Shown piece by piece: positions 47,423-59,524 of a stretch of DNA of 64,000 nt (positions are counted from its first letter, which is position 1; each line of letters opens with the position of its first letter). The stretch is from Tamarix chinensis. Lineage: Eukaryota > Streptophyta > Magnoliopsida > Caryophyllales > Tamaricaceae. Under the pieces are notes generated by a model. It searched no databases. It saw only the letters and a list, made by a program, of their open reading frames with translations, and was not told where the DNA came from. The position numbers and the translations under genes were made by a program. The stretch is taken from assembly GCA_030549775.1 (NCBI GenBank), contig CM060175.1, positions 105,134,922 through 105,198,921 on the forward strand, written 5' to 3'.

Positions 47423-49385
47423 TCATGGTTTACAAATGACCACAAAGCAAGGAAGAAGAGCCCTAGGATTAAGCAAATACAGCTCTTCTATATTGGAGTA
47501 CAACCCAACTTTCCCAGCCACTGAATCAAACCCGGTTTGTCCAACCAACTCCTGTAAATTCTCCAGCGGTCTATGAACCCTCCCAGCTATCACCCTACAC
47601 ACAATCAAAGCCTTCCTAATATTATTATTATTATTATTCGGCTCTCCTCCGCCACCATTCATCTGCATACTCTCGAACGCCCTTCCGCTCGTCGACGTAG
47701 TGAAGACCCCGATCCCATTCCCAGCGCCAGCACCCTTGTTGTTGTCGTCGGCGGCAGCATCCTTCTTCTTGGCCGCTATCGAGAACCCGTGCCTTATGAT
47801 CCGACACACACAGCATTTCTCGGACACGCACAGCGACGACGAGCCGCCGAGGCCTAAGGAACAGGCGATGGTTGTTCCATGGAAACGTAAGAGTTCGTTT
47901 CCGTCCGCCAGACAGCGTGGGTGTTTCTTGGAGAGTTTACTTGCTCTGATCTTTACCGCCTCTCTGTATTCCTCGAACCGAGCTATGGTTTTCTGCGTGT
48001 TGTGGACTTTTAGTACTCGTTCTATCCTTCCGCAATGGTTCTCCGGCTTCAACCAGCTCGTTCTACATATGATTTCCACGATTCTTCTCGAGGAGTCTCC
48101 TTCGATTAGCTCTGTAACTGCACAAATACAGATTCCGGTTTTAGTCGATCATTATTATTATTATTACATATTGCTATTAATCCATCCATCCATCAATCGG
48201 TTCTATGATCAAAAAGTTATAGTACAATACAATGAGGAAATTAAAGCAATCGACGGCACGCATTCCCTGCAATGCAACTGTTTTTTCATGAGTTTATCCA
48301 ACTTTTCTTGGCCCCAAAAGCAAAAGCAAAAGCAACGCTGCACAAAGGCAAAGGCTATCACACAAGTCACCACCACTAAAGAATGTTTGGAACTTTTAAG
48401 GAAACGGAGAACATATAAAAGGAAACCTTTTCCTCATATCCGGAAAGTGAAATGCTAGATTTTTTATCTCTTTTTTTTTAGAAGAGGAAAAGAAACGACG
48501 ACGACGACGCAATGCACTTTTTGGACCAGGAAAATGAAGACAAGCAATTGTAAGGAATGGCAACAACGCAAGCAGTGAACCGAAGTAAAAATAGTAAAAC
48601 AAGGCTCTCTCTATGGAATTGGCCCAAGTTAAATTTTGGGAAAACTCACCGGCATGTTTCGAAAGGTGATGGGCTTCAAGAGCTTCCCACTTCTTGAACT
48701 TCTCTCCACACTTATGGCAGGTTACAACACTAACACTACTATTAGCATCAATCTCAGAACCAGACCCTACCGGTTCCCTATCCCAGGAAGCAGGGGGTTT
48801 CCTTGAAGCGGCGGCAGTACTACTACTGGTAGCACTAGACGATGATGTCTTACTCTTATTCTTAATATGATTATTATTATTATTGAAATAGTGCATAGTA
48901 GGGTGTCCGCCGGGACCCGGCGTACCGGGCTTAAGTGTCCCCACAAATGTCGAACCACCGCTGTTTCCACCACCATTATTACCACCAGAACCATCAGTTG
49001 CTTGGCCGCCAAAGCCAGATATTTTCAGCTCACATGTGGAACTGCTTAAGATAACTTCGTGAACAATTGGGTTCAGAAACTCACTACTTCCTATAGATCT
49101 CGGGCTGCAGCTTGGTGGTCTCTCGATATGTCTTTTGCTTCCGTGAATTACATCTTTGAGGTTCGCAATCGATCTTGAACAACCTGATCTTCCTCCAAGT
49201 TTCCTTGTCATAATTGTCCCTGGGTGCTGCTGCCGCTGCTTCCTTGATCGAATTGGCTCACATACTTCTGATGGCTCTGATTTACAATGTAAAGATCTCT
49301 TTAAGGAGAACCAAACCGTGGGTGCGCTACCATTTCTCCTTCCTCCCTTACTACCTCCTCCTCGTTCTTTATTTCCTTCCTCCAT
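47423..49385 (-). CDS. C2H2-like zinc-finger protein with PARP-fold-like C-terminal domain (2 exons)
   Basis: Exons 49,385-48,650 and 48,117-47,423 (minus) join in phase 1 to 476 codons plus stop; donor G|GTGAGT and acceptor TTTGTGCAG|TTAC are canonical. An in-frame TAA seven codons upstream supports the ATG. Domains: basic N-terminus with 'PTVWFSLKRSLHCKSEPSEV' (23-42) and 'CSRSIANLKDVIHGSKRH'; Gly/Ser and Asn-rich linker; one C2H2 finger (C223, C226, H239, H244); then a domain to 476 with 'NELLRFHGT' (319-327), 'CCVCRIIRHGF' (347-357), 'GVFTTSTSGRAFES' (382-395), 'ALIVCRVIAGRV' (415-426) and 'FDSVAG...EELYLLNPRALLPCFVV' (442-472). It is close to plant C2H2-like proteins of the Arabidopsis At1g75710 type (from memory). 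A nuclear DNA/RNA-associated role is inferred. Catalytic activity is unproven. Confidence 0.95.
47618..47636 (-). repeat. Coding trinucleotide repeat giving an Asn tract
   Basis: ATT repeat on the plus strand encodes six Asn residues (406-411) in exon 2. A second tract in exon 1 (about 48,867-48,882) encodes five Asn. Both lie in loops between conserved motifs and are likely length-polymorphic. Confidence 0.85.
48118..48649 (-). other. Intron of the zinc-finger gene (532 bp)
   Basis: GTGAGTTTTCCC at the 5' side and TGTATTTGTGCAG at the 3' side. It cuts exactly after the last zinc-ligand His and Ala, separating finger and C-terminal domain. The ORF that reads through the donor (48,396-49,385) is exon 1 plus intron sequence. 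Confidence 0.92.
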
Positions 49386-50060
49386 GACTGCCTTCCTTTT
49401 TTACACTCTCCCCTGTTTTGCCGCAACGATGGAATGCTCTGCTTCGAATTTAAGCCAGGTGTAGGAGAGGTGTCGCTTTCAACTTGCACCCTTTGGAACT
49501 AATTGAAAAGTGTATAGCCATAGAAAGAAAACCTCATCTTTACTAATATTGATGATGCCAGACATCTAAAAGTATGCAGACGTAAAATAGTGCTTTAAGA
49601 AAATGTATGATAATTCAGTCCCCATATTTTATTTTATTTTACATAACCAACCATATCAAACAGCATAATAATGAATAGTGAGGAAGAATTTTGCAAAATG
49701 CAACTAGGCCAATTGAAAACTTGATTTATGAGAGTTGCCCATAAAAGAAAGGGAAAAAGATAAATAAATAAATATATATATATATATAAACAAATGAAGG
49801 GGAGGGCGGGGAGTCTTGCCTTTAATTTTGTAGCTAAAAAATCTGTTGCAAGTAAGAGATGGATAGTAAATGGAGGTTGAAAGCTGAAACTTTTCTGAGG
49901 AGAGAGAGGAGGGGGGTCTCAAGGGTGAGAGAGTTCTGAGCTAGAAGCAGAATCTGTGGCGAAGCGTAAAACAGAGAAAATTGTACTAATTACAAAATGG
50001 AAGGTAGAGGGACCTGACCTGCGCACGGAAATTCAATTTGATTGGTTGTTTGTGTCCGAA
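49386..50060 (-). promoter_or_regulatory. 5' leader and proximal promoter of the zinc-finger gene
   Basis: Two start regions are possible. A TA-rich box (49,770-49,790) stands upstream of a pyrimidine-rich stretch near 49,745-49,762. Alternatively a CT-rich start region near 49,900-49,945 has a CCAAT box at 50,040-50,044 (minus CCAATC). If the upstream start is used, the leader contains a 12-codon upstream ORF (ATG at 49,740-49,742, stop at 49,704-49,706) that could damp translation. Neither start is provable from sequence alone. Confidence 0.4.
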
Positions 50061-50100
50061 AGTCTGCTTCGGTTTCTTTCTTAAAAATATACTGTACATT

Positions 50101-50640
50101 TTATTAAAAAAAATTTAAAATTATATTTACTCTCATTAAAAAGTAATAAATTATTATAATTATATATATATAATTAAAAAATTAAGGATAAAAATAAAAT
50201 TTTTATTTTTTAAATAATTTTTTATTAAAAAATTTAATGATAGAACGTATTATTTTTTATACATATAATATAATAAATATATCTTAAATAAAATAATTAT
50301 ATATTCTTTATTAAAAAATAATATAATATCATTAAATTAACTTTTTAAAAATAAATCTTATTTTAAAACAAAAGCTGCAAGGTAAAAAGATTTTTTCAAA
50401 AAAAAAAAGGAATAAATAAATATATTTAATAATAAAAAACTTATATTTTTTGTATTAAAAAATAAGATTTTTTATGATTGAAATTTTATAAAAATAATTA
50501 AATTTTATAGAATTTTTTTAATTATCTAAAAATTAAATGAGTTTTTATTTTTTACCAAAGTTATTAGTAAAATTTTAAAAGTATATTTGTTAATTTTTAA
50601 AATATATATATAAATTATTAAAATAAATTTTTTTTAATAA
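50101..50640. mobile_element. AT-rich element with perfect 17-bp inverted ends
   Basis: TTATTAAAAAAAATTTA at 50,101-50,117 and its exact reverse complement at 50,624-50,640 enclose about 500 bp of nearly pure A/T. This looks like a MITE or AT-rich foldback about 100 bp beyond the putative promoter. A target duplication was not resolved, and low complexity weakens the case. Confidence 0.45.
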
Positions 50641-51655
50641 AAAAAGTATTGTTATTATGATTTATGATGGCTTTACGAATGACATGCATCATGTACGTGA
50701 CTGACCAGTGACCACCGAAATGAACGAGACCGGGAGTTTTCTTTTCCAAGTGGAGGTGAGGACTGGGGAGCGCATTAAAATAAGTTTAAGATACTGACCG
50801 ACCGAATTGTGCAGTTAATGATCTGACCAGCGGAGAGGAAATGTGTACGAAAGCAAATGAAATCAAATGATAATTGATACGTTCCCGAAAGTCACAGATT
50901 GCTTTTCAGTCGGCGGGGTAGATAACGTGGACGAATAGATAAACAAAATACAATTTATTTTACTGTGAATAAATTAACATTTTCCTTGAAAAATTTATCT
51001 TCGTTTCAAATAACTAACTCATATAAATATATAAAAAAAAAAAAAAAAATTGAAGTATGAGAGTACGTTTTTTTCCCTCGCCCGAAAATAAGACGTCGAA
51101 GCCGTGCGATATTAGCTGTCAAGCTTTGGCAGCTTTGTTCTTTAACTTCATTCCAAACAACCTTTACCTCTGTGCTCATTTTAACTGTTTGCGGATGATA
51201 AAGTTATGTGCCCCAAAACCGCACGCGATTCAGATTTATATTTGACGTTTTATGGTTCTTGTCGCTTCGGATCCGAACGAAGATAATTTTTAAAAATTAA
51301 TTTAGATAAAAAAAAACAAATTAAATTGAATGTTTTAAACTATTATTTTGATGAATATTAATCTAATTTTAAATTTTATTTTTAAATAAGATGAACTAAG
51401 GTGAATAAAATTATTCACTGTAATCCATGTAACACATTAAATTTATTAAATTACAAAAGTTGTCTCGTATTGCAGTATATTATTTGTAAAAACACTGACT
51501 AGAAAACTAGAAATTATGTGCAATTAATTATAATAATTATTTTAGGATATTCTTTATTAAATATATTATTATTATTGTTATTATTAGTATTAGTATTATT
51601 GCGTATTGTATATTTAATTAGGTTAAAATTTGGATAGAATTTAAATTTTTAGTTT
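50641..51655. other. Intergenic, no gene recognised
   Basis: Mixed-composition DNA with a poly(A) run at about 51,034-51,048 and ATT repeats near 51,565-51,600. A 62-codon ORF at 51,057-51,245 shows no known motif. Confidence 0.4.
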
Positions 51656-51659
51656 TAAC

Positions 51660-52744
51660 TATAGTTGGGATCCCAACCTGTATCTATTTTATCAAAGAAC
51701 ACTAATTATACTAACCGGATGTTTTTTCTCGATTCAGCTTTACTAATGGCGCCCTATCCTATTGAGAGTTTAGGCCTTCTGCTTTCCTTTTTTTCCAACG
51801 TAATTTTCATCTTTACGCTACATTTCTCATTTACATGTACTCTGTCACGTGTTCTCATAATCCATATTTTTCTTTTGAATGTCTTACTCAACTTACTCCA
51901 ATCACATGGCATCTTCCATTTAAGCTTTTCCATCCCTCATTAATTTTAGTTTTTGATCCATTCGAAACTAAGTCTTTGTTTTATGATATTCGTTCCTCTT
52001 CGTCTCATCTCTTCTCCCTACCTTTAGTTCTCATTTGAACCAACGCCATCCACCATCATCGTAGCCCCTCGCCGCAAAACAACCACCAAACACCAACTAC
52101 CATTTTTCCCTACAAACTATGAACTATACCTCCCTATTAGCCCCCCTCGATGTCATTCAACCATCACCACCCTAAACCATTTCTCTTATTTCCCTTGTTA
52201 TGCTATGTTTTGTTTTCCTTGAGGGGCACGATCGTCCACCTCTTACTCTCCAGTCGTACCTCTCTTGCACGATGCACATATGGCTTCATGCACAACCTAT
52301 GAGATCCTGTTATTCTCATCAGTGTGTATCGTCCACAGTCTGTGAAACTTTTTTCTCATTTTCTCCTTGTGCACAGCCCATGTGTGCTCTTCCTCCTCAA
52401 CCCATGCATGCTCTGCATGCATAACCGTGCCCTTAAGTCTTCTCCTCACCACAACCATGATTGCTCGTACATGGAACATTGCTAGCCATCCTCTATGTGA
52501 CCTTATGTTATTGCCTCCCCCCTCCTATGTAAACTTCTATTGTTGTTCTCTCTCCGTGGCATGAGTTACCATCTTCTTGCCTTAGTGAAGTGGTAACCTC
52601 ACACAACTTAATATGCTTGATTGTTGTGAAGTGGTTGGTTGTTTAAGATGTGAATGTGAAAGTCTTATATTAAATAATACATGTTCGACTTATTATTTAA
52701 TATGAGATATATGTATGTGATATATATATATATATATATATATC

Positions 52745-52777
<33 letters not shown>

Positions 52778-54623
52778 AAGGTTAACGTCTACTTGCTTAG
52801 GGTTTCGTTAGGGTATGTGACCTTGTTGAATTGTTGTGTCAATACCATGTTAAGTGTTATGTGATTATCATTGCACGTTGTAAATAGGGTAAAAAAAATA
52901 TAAAATATTTATACGCAAATCTAATTAGGGTTAATCTGCTATGATTATCATCTATCATCCTCTAGGGATTAAATTACTACCTTACATACAACCTAGTATT
53001 TATTGTCATCTTAAATGTGGAATCGTGCTATAATCTTGTATGTATATGTTTCATAATCCTGTATGTATATGTTTCATGGAATGTATGATATGTTAGAAAC
53101 ATATGATTAGGGTTTGTAAATGTAAGTTGTGAAAAACATGCATGATGGAAAATATAATCAATCTCTAAACATTAAACATTTCCTACATGCTAAAATATTA
53201 TAAGTGATTGTCTTTGAGCATTTTCATGACAAATTCTTATAACAACAATGTTTGATATGAAATTAAAGTTTTGAGTGTATTTTGGTATTTTAACCTAATG
53301 TGAATAATGTGAATAATTGGACATAGGATGGCCTTATAACATTAATAAGTTGACCTTAGTATGGACTTGGCTTTAACTCGAACCATTAATCTTAGGGTTG
53401 ATTATAATAATTAGAAATAATGGGAATATAGTTGAGTACAAAAATAAAAATTGTTATGCAATATGTGATATATGTGATCATCCTATAAAATATTAACATT
53501 TAAAGTGGAATACCTCAAGTTTGGGAGTAGTTGATCTCTAGGGTTAGATACCCTAGAGACAAGGTAGAGCCCTCAATTTATTGTTTAGTTCACAAGTGTA
53601 TTATTTTACCTTAGTCAGGCCCTAGACTACTATATAATTGACATACAAGCCCTATAGGGGGTATTAATATTTAAGTATTAGGTATCCTAGTTGTACAGTT
53701 TATTATATCACCTTGTGTACCAGTATGACTATAATGTGGTTATGCCTCTGGGTTAGATGATTAGGAAGGTACCCAAATGCCGTGTGCGCTAGTATGATTG
53801 GTGTACTTTTATGTATCTAGGTTATTATTATATATCTTTGATTCATTAAAACTGAAAGTAATAATTATGTAAGAATGTAAATGGATTGTTCTAGGATGTT
53901 TTTTTGGTGGTTGCCTTGCCTTTGTGCGCTACCTGAATTTGGATTTATTGATTTGGGGATTGCCTTAGCACCCTGCCTTTGGAATTTAGAACTGGTTTGG
54001 ATTTGTTGATTCAGCAGATGCATCAGTGCTCTACCTTTGGTATTCGGAATTGATTTGATTATGTCAATTTTGGCCATCTCATTGTCACATAGTTTCCTTG
54101 ATGTATCTATGTCATGTTACTACTTATGTGTCTTATGTGGCCTTTTCATGTTAGTTTTATGTAGTAGTTCACTTGGTGTCATTGTACTGATGAGTTCTGT
54201 TTCATGTTCCCCCTACCTATTCAATAAGTAGTGTTTACCTTACAGGAATACTTTGAGGGTTTGGCTTGATGGCTTCTAATAGGGGTTGAAAGTTAGAAAT
54301 GTCCTGTATTTTCCTCGACATCTTTTGATTCAAATATTTATTAGACTCTTATGTCCCTTGGTATTTATCCTTTTGTCATATTATAACTCATCCACCTGAT
54401 ATTTTGTATTTGTAAAGACAATATTAATCTATTATGAAATTGCTATTTTGATCTTATGTTGTAAATTTTAATCTCAGCAAATTATCATTTTAACCTTAGG
54501 AATTAGTATAAGAACGACAGAAGATGCCAAACTTATATTAAGTATGGTGGTAACACTCATTATTTTTATAATCAATGCTTCCACAAAATGAAAATTTTAA
54601 GTTATAAATTTGAGGCGTTGTGC
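51660..54623 (+). mobile_element. Giant LTR-like unit U6, diverged and shortened
   Basis: 53,290-53,850 matches U2 (7,060-7,580) in order: 'GGATGGCCTTATA', 'GGTTGA', 'TACCCTAGAGACAAGGTAG', 'AAGCCCTATAGGGGGTATTA', 'GTACTTTTATGT'. 54,480-54,623 matches the U2 end ('AGTATAAGAACG', 'GTAACACTCATTATTTTTAT', 'AATTTGAGGCGTTG' at the terminus). The C-rich zone is 52,020-52,560. The U2 minisatellites are absent. The 5' edge is not identifiable, so the start coordinate is approximate. Confidence 0.55.
52724..52773. repeat. (TA)n(CATA)n microsatellite in a hairpin context
   Basis: TA run followed by CATA tetranucleotides. GTATGTGATATA and TATATCACATAC flank the TA core and are inverse to each other. Confidence 0.9.
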
Positions 54624-54861
54624 TTGTATTATAAACTCTATTATGTCCCATGTTAAATATTTCCCTCTTAATTGGCATGATGGAGGAGAAAGCATGAATG
54701 TAGTATAAAGGCTACATTTTCAAAATATCTACTAATCTCGGTTGAAAAAAAATACACATAAAAACACACATACGAAATAATAACATCAATATTTCTTCAT
54801 TAACCATCAAAAGTATAGTAAATACTAAAAGTAGAAAATATTTACCTTAAAAGAAAAATTA

Positions 54862-55000
54862 AATAGAAATTAAAGACAATAATTGTAATACAACATCAAA
54901 TAAAATGAACAATCAACTAGATCAAACAAGATCTAAGGTTATTTTTTTTATCAATTTTCTAAAAAAGTTATAATTAGAAAATAAACATCCTTAAAATTAA
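54862..55000 (+). repeat. Short direct duplication flanking the LINE, copy 1
   Basis: 'AAATAGAAATTAAAGACA', 'AATCAACTAGATCAAA' and 'AGAAAATAAACATCCTTAAA' recur at 55,971-56,120 in the same order, on the other side of the LINE. Confidence 0.75.
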
Positions 55001-55022
55001 AAAAAAATTGAATGCCAAATAT

Positions 55023-55927
55023 ATTTTTTTAGAATAAAAATTATATATTAATCATGAAGAAAAGGTACAACCCAAGCTATAGAATCGATCTACTATACCT
55101 AAGAAACCACTAAAGTTTGCACTATGTGCAGAATGGTTACAAATAGATAACATTACTAAAGAGATTTGATGGAATATCCTTTGTAAGTTCACACTAACAT
55201 TTGTGAAGATGCAAGCATTTCGGGCTTTCCACACTTCATATATGCTGATAACATAAAAAGCTGTCTTGAACTGAGCCTTAGCAACACCTCTGGTTTGAGA
55301 AAAAACTAAGCTTTTCATCAAGGTCTGCCAAGAATAATGCCTTCTTGATTCCTTGAACACCTTCCTGATTGTTTCCCAAATATGTTGCAAGCCTTGACAT
55401 TGTAATAGGATATGACTGAGAGTTTCCTACTGAGTGCAAACACAACATTGCAAAGGAATGCCAGGAATAAATTTTCCCATTAGATCTTTAGTGGGAAGTC
55501 TTGAGTGTGCAACTAGCCATGCAATAAATTTATGTTTAGGAGGAGCTGGGTTGGACCAAATGGCTTTCCACCAGTATACTTTAGGAGCTTGGGGTCGAAT
55601 CAGGTCATAGACCGCAGAAATAATGTAAGTATCCTGTGATTGAAGCTGTTGGAAAACTGGACTTAGCTTAGGCCTTAGACCAATGAGTTTGACTAAGATC
55701 CAGGAGGCTGTGCATGGTCTCTTTAATGAAATAAGTATGTATCCATTTGATCCATAAGGAATTCTTATCCTTATACAGATTCCATAGATGCTTGCCAACT
55801 GTAGATGTATTCCAAGCACCTAAATCAATTAATCCAAAACCTCCTTCCCTTTTAGGCAAACATACCATTTTCCAGGAGACAAAAGCTCTTTTGCTTGAGG
55901 ATGCTTTCCCTGTCCGCAGAAAATTAT
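55023..55927 (-). mobile_element. 5'-truncated L1-type LINE with 11-bp TSD
   Basis: ATGCCAAATAT at 55,012-55,022 and 55,928-55,938 flanks it. A plus-strand T run (55,023-55,030) is the poly(A) end in minus orientation. The coding relic reads 'VCLPKREGGFGLIDLGAWN' (55,800-55,870), then the zinc-binding domain after reverse transcriptase: 'AIWSNPAPPKHKFIAWLVAH', 'LQCCVCTQ', a TAG stop at about 55,426, then 'ETLSHILLQCQGLQHIWETI'. LINE reverse transcriptase primes on nicked target DNA; truncation at the 5' end is usual. Only the last ~300 residues of ORF2 remain, with frameshifts. Confidence 0.9.
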
Positions 55928-56124
55928 ATGCCAAATATTAATATGATTGTGATAATATCTAGCTATTTTAAATAGAAATTAAAGACATAGGCTATAATAG
56001 AGCACTAAAGAAAATGATTAATCAACTAGATCAAAAGAGATCTAACAATTTTTTAATCATTTAATCAATTTTATACTTTTTGGAAAATTTTAGGATTAGA
56101 AAATAAACATCCTTAAAATTGAAA

Positions 56125-57561
56125 GAAATCCAAAAAAATGTAAAACATTATGTGTATGTGTGTATAATGCCACTAATCTAACATTAAAAATATTATTATA
56201 ATGATATTAAAGTATAAATAAATATTATGGCACATTTCAATGGCAACATGTTCAATTTAATGTGAACATCCAACAATCTAAGGAAAACAATTTATCATAA
56301 CTATAAGGCTCTATTTGTTTTATGGAAAAAAAGTGAGGAAAGAAAAAAAAAATTGATGGAAAATTATTTTAATGTGTTTGGTTGCTTGAAAAATTAAAAA
56401 GAAAGAAAATAGGTAGAGAAATACTGATGAAAGTTAATGCTGCTAATTTTCCTTATCATTAGCTAGGGAAAGAAACAAAATCATGGAAAAGGTATTCCTC
56501 CAACCTCCCTCCTCTACTAACCTCCATCCCTCCTCTACTTCATTCTCCTCCATCAACGATTTAGTTCTCCATTGCAGACTTTGTTCTCCCCTATTAGCGT
56601 TGACTGCTCCACCACCATCAATCTTTTCTTCCTCCATCGACCTCTCCACGTCCATTGGCCTTTTCTTCCTCCATCAAACCTATCTTCCATTTCATCGAAC
56701 TAAGTAGTGAAGAAACATCAACATTTTCTCTTTCTTCTTCTGTTTGCCATCAAGTCATCTTACATCTCTTCAATTCGATTTCTATAATTCCATTGCCAAG
56801 ATTCCTCCGACCATGGCTCTTGCCAAGCACAATATTCATATTGGTCTATAATATGGTTCCAACTCCAAGCTCCCGATTAGCAAGCCTTCATCTCAATCAA
56901 GTTATAGCCTACCAGATTGATTTGAATAGGTAATTTCTAAACCTTATTTCAATTACATACAACAGGCCTCAATTCAATTACAACCAAGTCATAACTTATT
57001 TTTTTATTAGAATTGTTCAACATTCTTACCTTTATTTCATGATCCTGGTGTTGATATTAGTTGTTGAGTTATGTATTTATTGAATATATTTCATCCGGGC
57101 AAAGTTATATGTTGTAACTCTCTGAGTTCTTTTAACTTGGAGGATTGGTTTTCCATCATTTTACTCTTTGTAATATTGTTGCCAGTATTTTTTTTAGGTT
57201 TAACTTAACATGTTTTGGTAATGCTTAGCTTGAGTTGTATTTGAGTTTTTTTTTGCTACAATGAGATATATTCTTTGTGGTTAGATTTCCCTGCCAACCT
57301 TTTCTTTTGCTAAATGATACTAGCATATTGAATCTTTTAGATTTAAATGTGGTAGCTTCCATTGAGTACTAATCTATGTTAGCTTATGAATGGAGAATAT
57401 TTTGCTAGATTTATTGTACACTGAGTTGTTTGAGCAATAATATTGAGCTCGCCCTTTTGCCCGTGATAAGAGGTAGGGGTAAGGTATAATTAAATTAGGA
57501 TCATATAGCAGCTAAGTCTTAACTTCATTCGTAAGGATTTCTTGATTAATTGTTTTGGAAA

Positions 57562-57603
<42 letters not shown>

Positions 57604-59524
57604 AAAAGGGAATAATTAGACCAATGGGCATTCAAGAGACAGTTCAACAAAATTATGTCAACGAGAGAAAGAACATAATTTCCATGGCCCTTGGGAATAC
57701 TAAGATTGATGATGGCATCAGTAAAAATGACTCATCTTTTGGAAAAGTGCTTTTTTAAGTGCAACATATATTCGTAACTGAGTTGTGAAGCCTCCTTCAC
57801 AACACTAGTTGATGAGCAAGAGCCACCCACAAAGTTTGAAACATTCCCTTTTATATCGTCGAGCTTCAATGTGAGAGGAATTCCAGGCATGTGAGACAAC
57901 TAGTACAAAATTTGTTGACTAATTATCACCAAGAAAATGCATTTAAAACACTTATTGACATTGAAAAATAAGGATATGGGTCCATAGAAAAGTATAAAGC
58001 TAGATTATGGGGTTCATAGAACGATATACAACTAGATAATGGGATCTATAGAAAGATATAAAGCTACATTAATGAAAAGTTTATGCCCACAAAGAGGGAG
58101 CTGATTATAAGCAAACATTGGTTTAAATCAAGCAAGCTTATAATTATATTAGTATGATATAAAGCTACATTAATGAAAAGGAATGGTTGATGATCACTTC
58201 TCATATCTTTGAGGTAGCCATTGTGTTACATGAAATACTATAACAATGAGTTCATAATATTGATAATACATAAGGTGGAATCTTGTTATCTGGTAAGAGC
58301 AAATATTATTGCTAAAACCTTTGAAATGAAGGATTACCAATAATATCTTGAACCCCTCCCATAATTTTCAATTGGGAAGGTGAATGTAGGTCAGATGTTG
58401 TTCTTGATCTAAGACTAACAGGGTTCTTGATCTATCTAGTTTAACAAAACAACATTTACCAATGCTATGTAGTTGGCAAGAAAAATTAGCCACAAGATTT
58501 GTACACAAGGATTATTAGTTAAAAGTACAAGAATATAGGGTATGGACCTAGTGGTGAAATGTAAATTCTAATTTGTGTCTTGTAAAACTGTTCTATGGAG
58601 CTTCTTCTAGATAAGTTTTCTTATCGTGCTAGTATTATGTTAAGAGCTTGAAATACCTAGAAAAATAGGATATGGAATGAAATTGAGGGAGAAATCAAAT
58701 TGTAGTAGTATTTATGGTTACTGAGCAATGGAAAAAATGTCCACGTATACAAAGCCCTGGAACCTCACCTCCCATTACCAAATTCCCTCCTGAATAATCC
58801 TCTACTCCCCCCCCTTTATTTTCTCAAAAGATGCACTAGACTCAATACCAGACCCTGCTGACACATACCCATCAATTATAGAAAATAGAGACTCGTAATA
58901 GTACCAACCAACACCTAACACCTCACTATCAGACTCATAGTATCTTACGCCTGTGTATAAACAATAGTGAATCATAAAAAGATAAATGGACTTAGCAAGT
59001 ATAGCCTGAAACCATCCAGTACAATAGGACTATCATCGCCCTTTCCTCCTCACTTGCACTTGACAATGGGCCTATGATAGGTACCAATTGTATAATAATA
59101 TGTGTATTTAAGAGAATATATGAGACACAAATAGAATACTAATAATTCAAGGACTTTGAGACATTCCCAAAGTCCCAGACTCTTCTCTGTTCAATATTTT
59201 CCTAACCTTGCTATCCCCCTAGCCCTCTATATATATACATATTAGAGCTTTTGATTCTAGATTAATCCATAATAAGAGGATTATAACAAACTACTAGAGA
59301 ATCTAATGGCTCATGATACTCAATAATGGAAAAGAGAATGATCCAACTTAGCACCAATGGACACCCAACACCTCACTAACAAACTCTTAATATGCTACCC
59401 TAAATGTATTAATAATAATGACTCAATGAGCAAGACTCAACAGGCTAATAATAAAAGATAATTATTTTTCCTACTTTTAAAAGGGGCTTCAAAGCAAGTG
59501 TGAATATATGGAAATGGAAACACA
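56125..59524. other. Long interval without recognised gene
   Basis: Contains a C-rich patch (56,480-56,700) resembling the giant-unit C-rich zone, a (TA)n tract at 57,571-57,599, and a weak direct duplication (about 58,895-58,990 and 59,340-59,450, both with 'CACCTCACTA' and 'AATAATGACTCA'-like blocks). The 67-codon ORF at 57,555-57,758 starts in the TA repeat and is not supported. No transposon ends or protein domains were recognised. Confidence 0.4.

Noticed and set aside
47700..48458. 252-codon plus-strand ORF opposite the zinc-finger gene
   Set aside because: Antisense shadow of exon 2 and the intron; the minus-strand reading has canonical splicing and conserved domains.
48396..48649. 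Extension of the 329-codon ORF beyond residue 245
   Set aside because: This is intron read-through after the GTGAGT donor; the spliced frame continues with the conserved C-terminal domain.
51428..51445. TGTAACACATT as the start of U6
   Set aside because: Only seven bases match the family start and no target duplication pairs with the U6 end.
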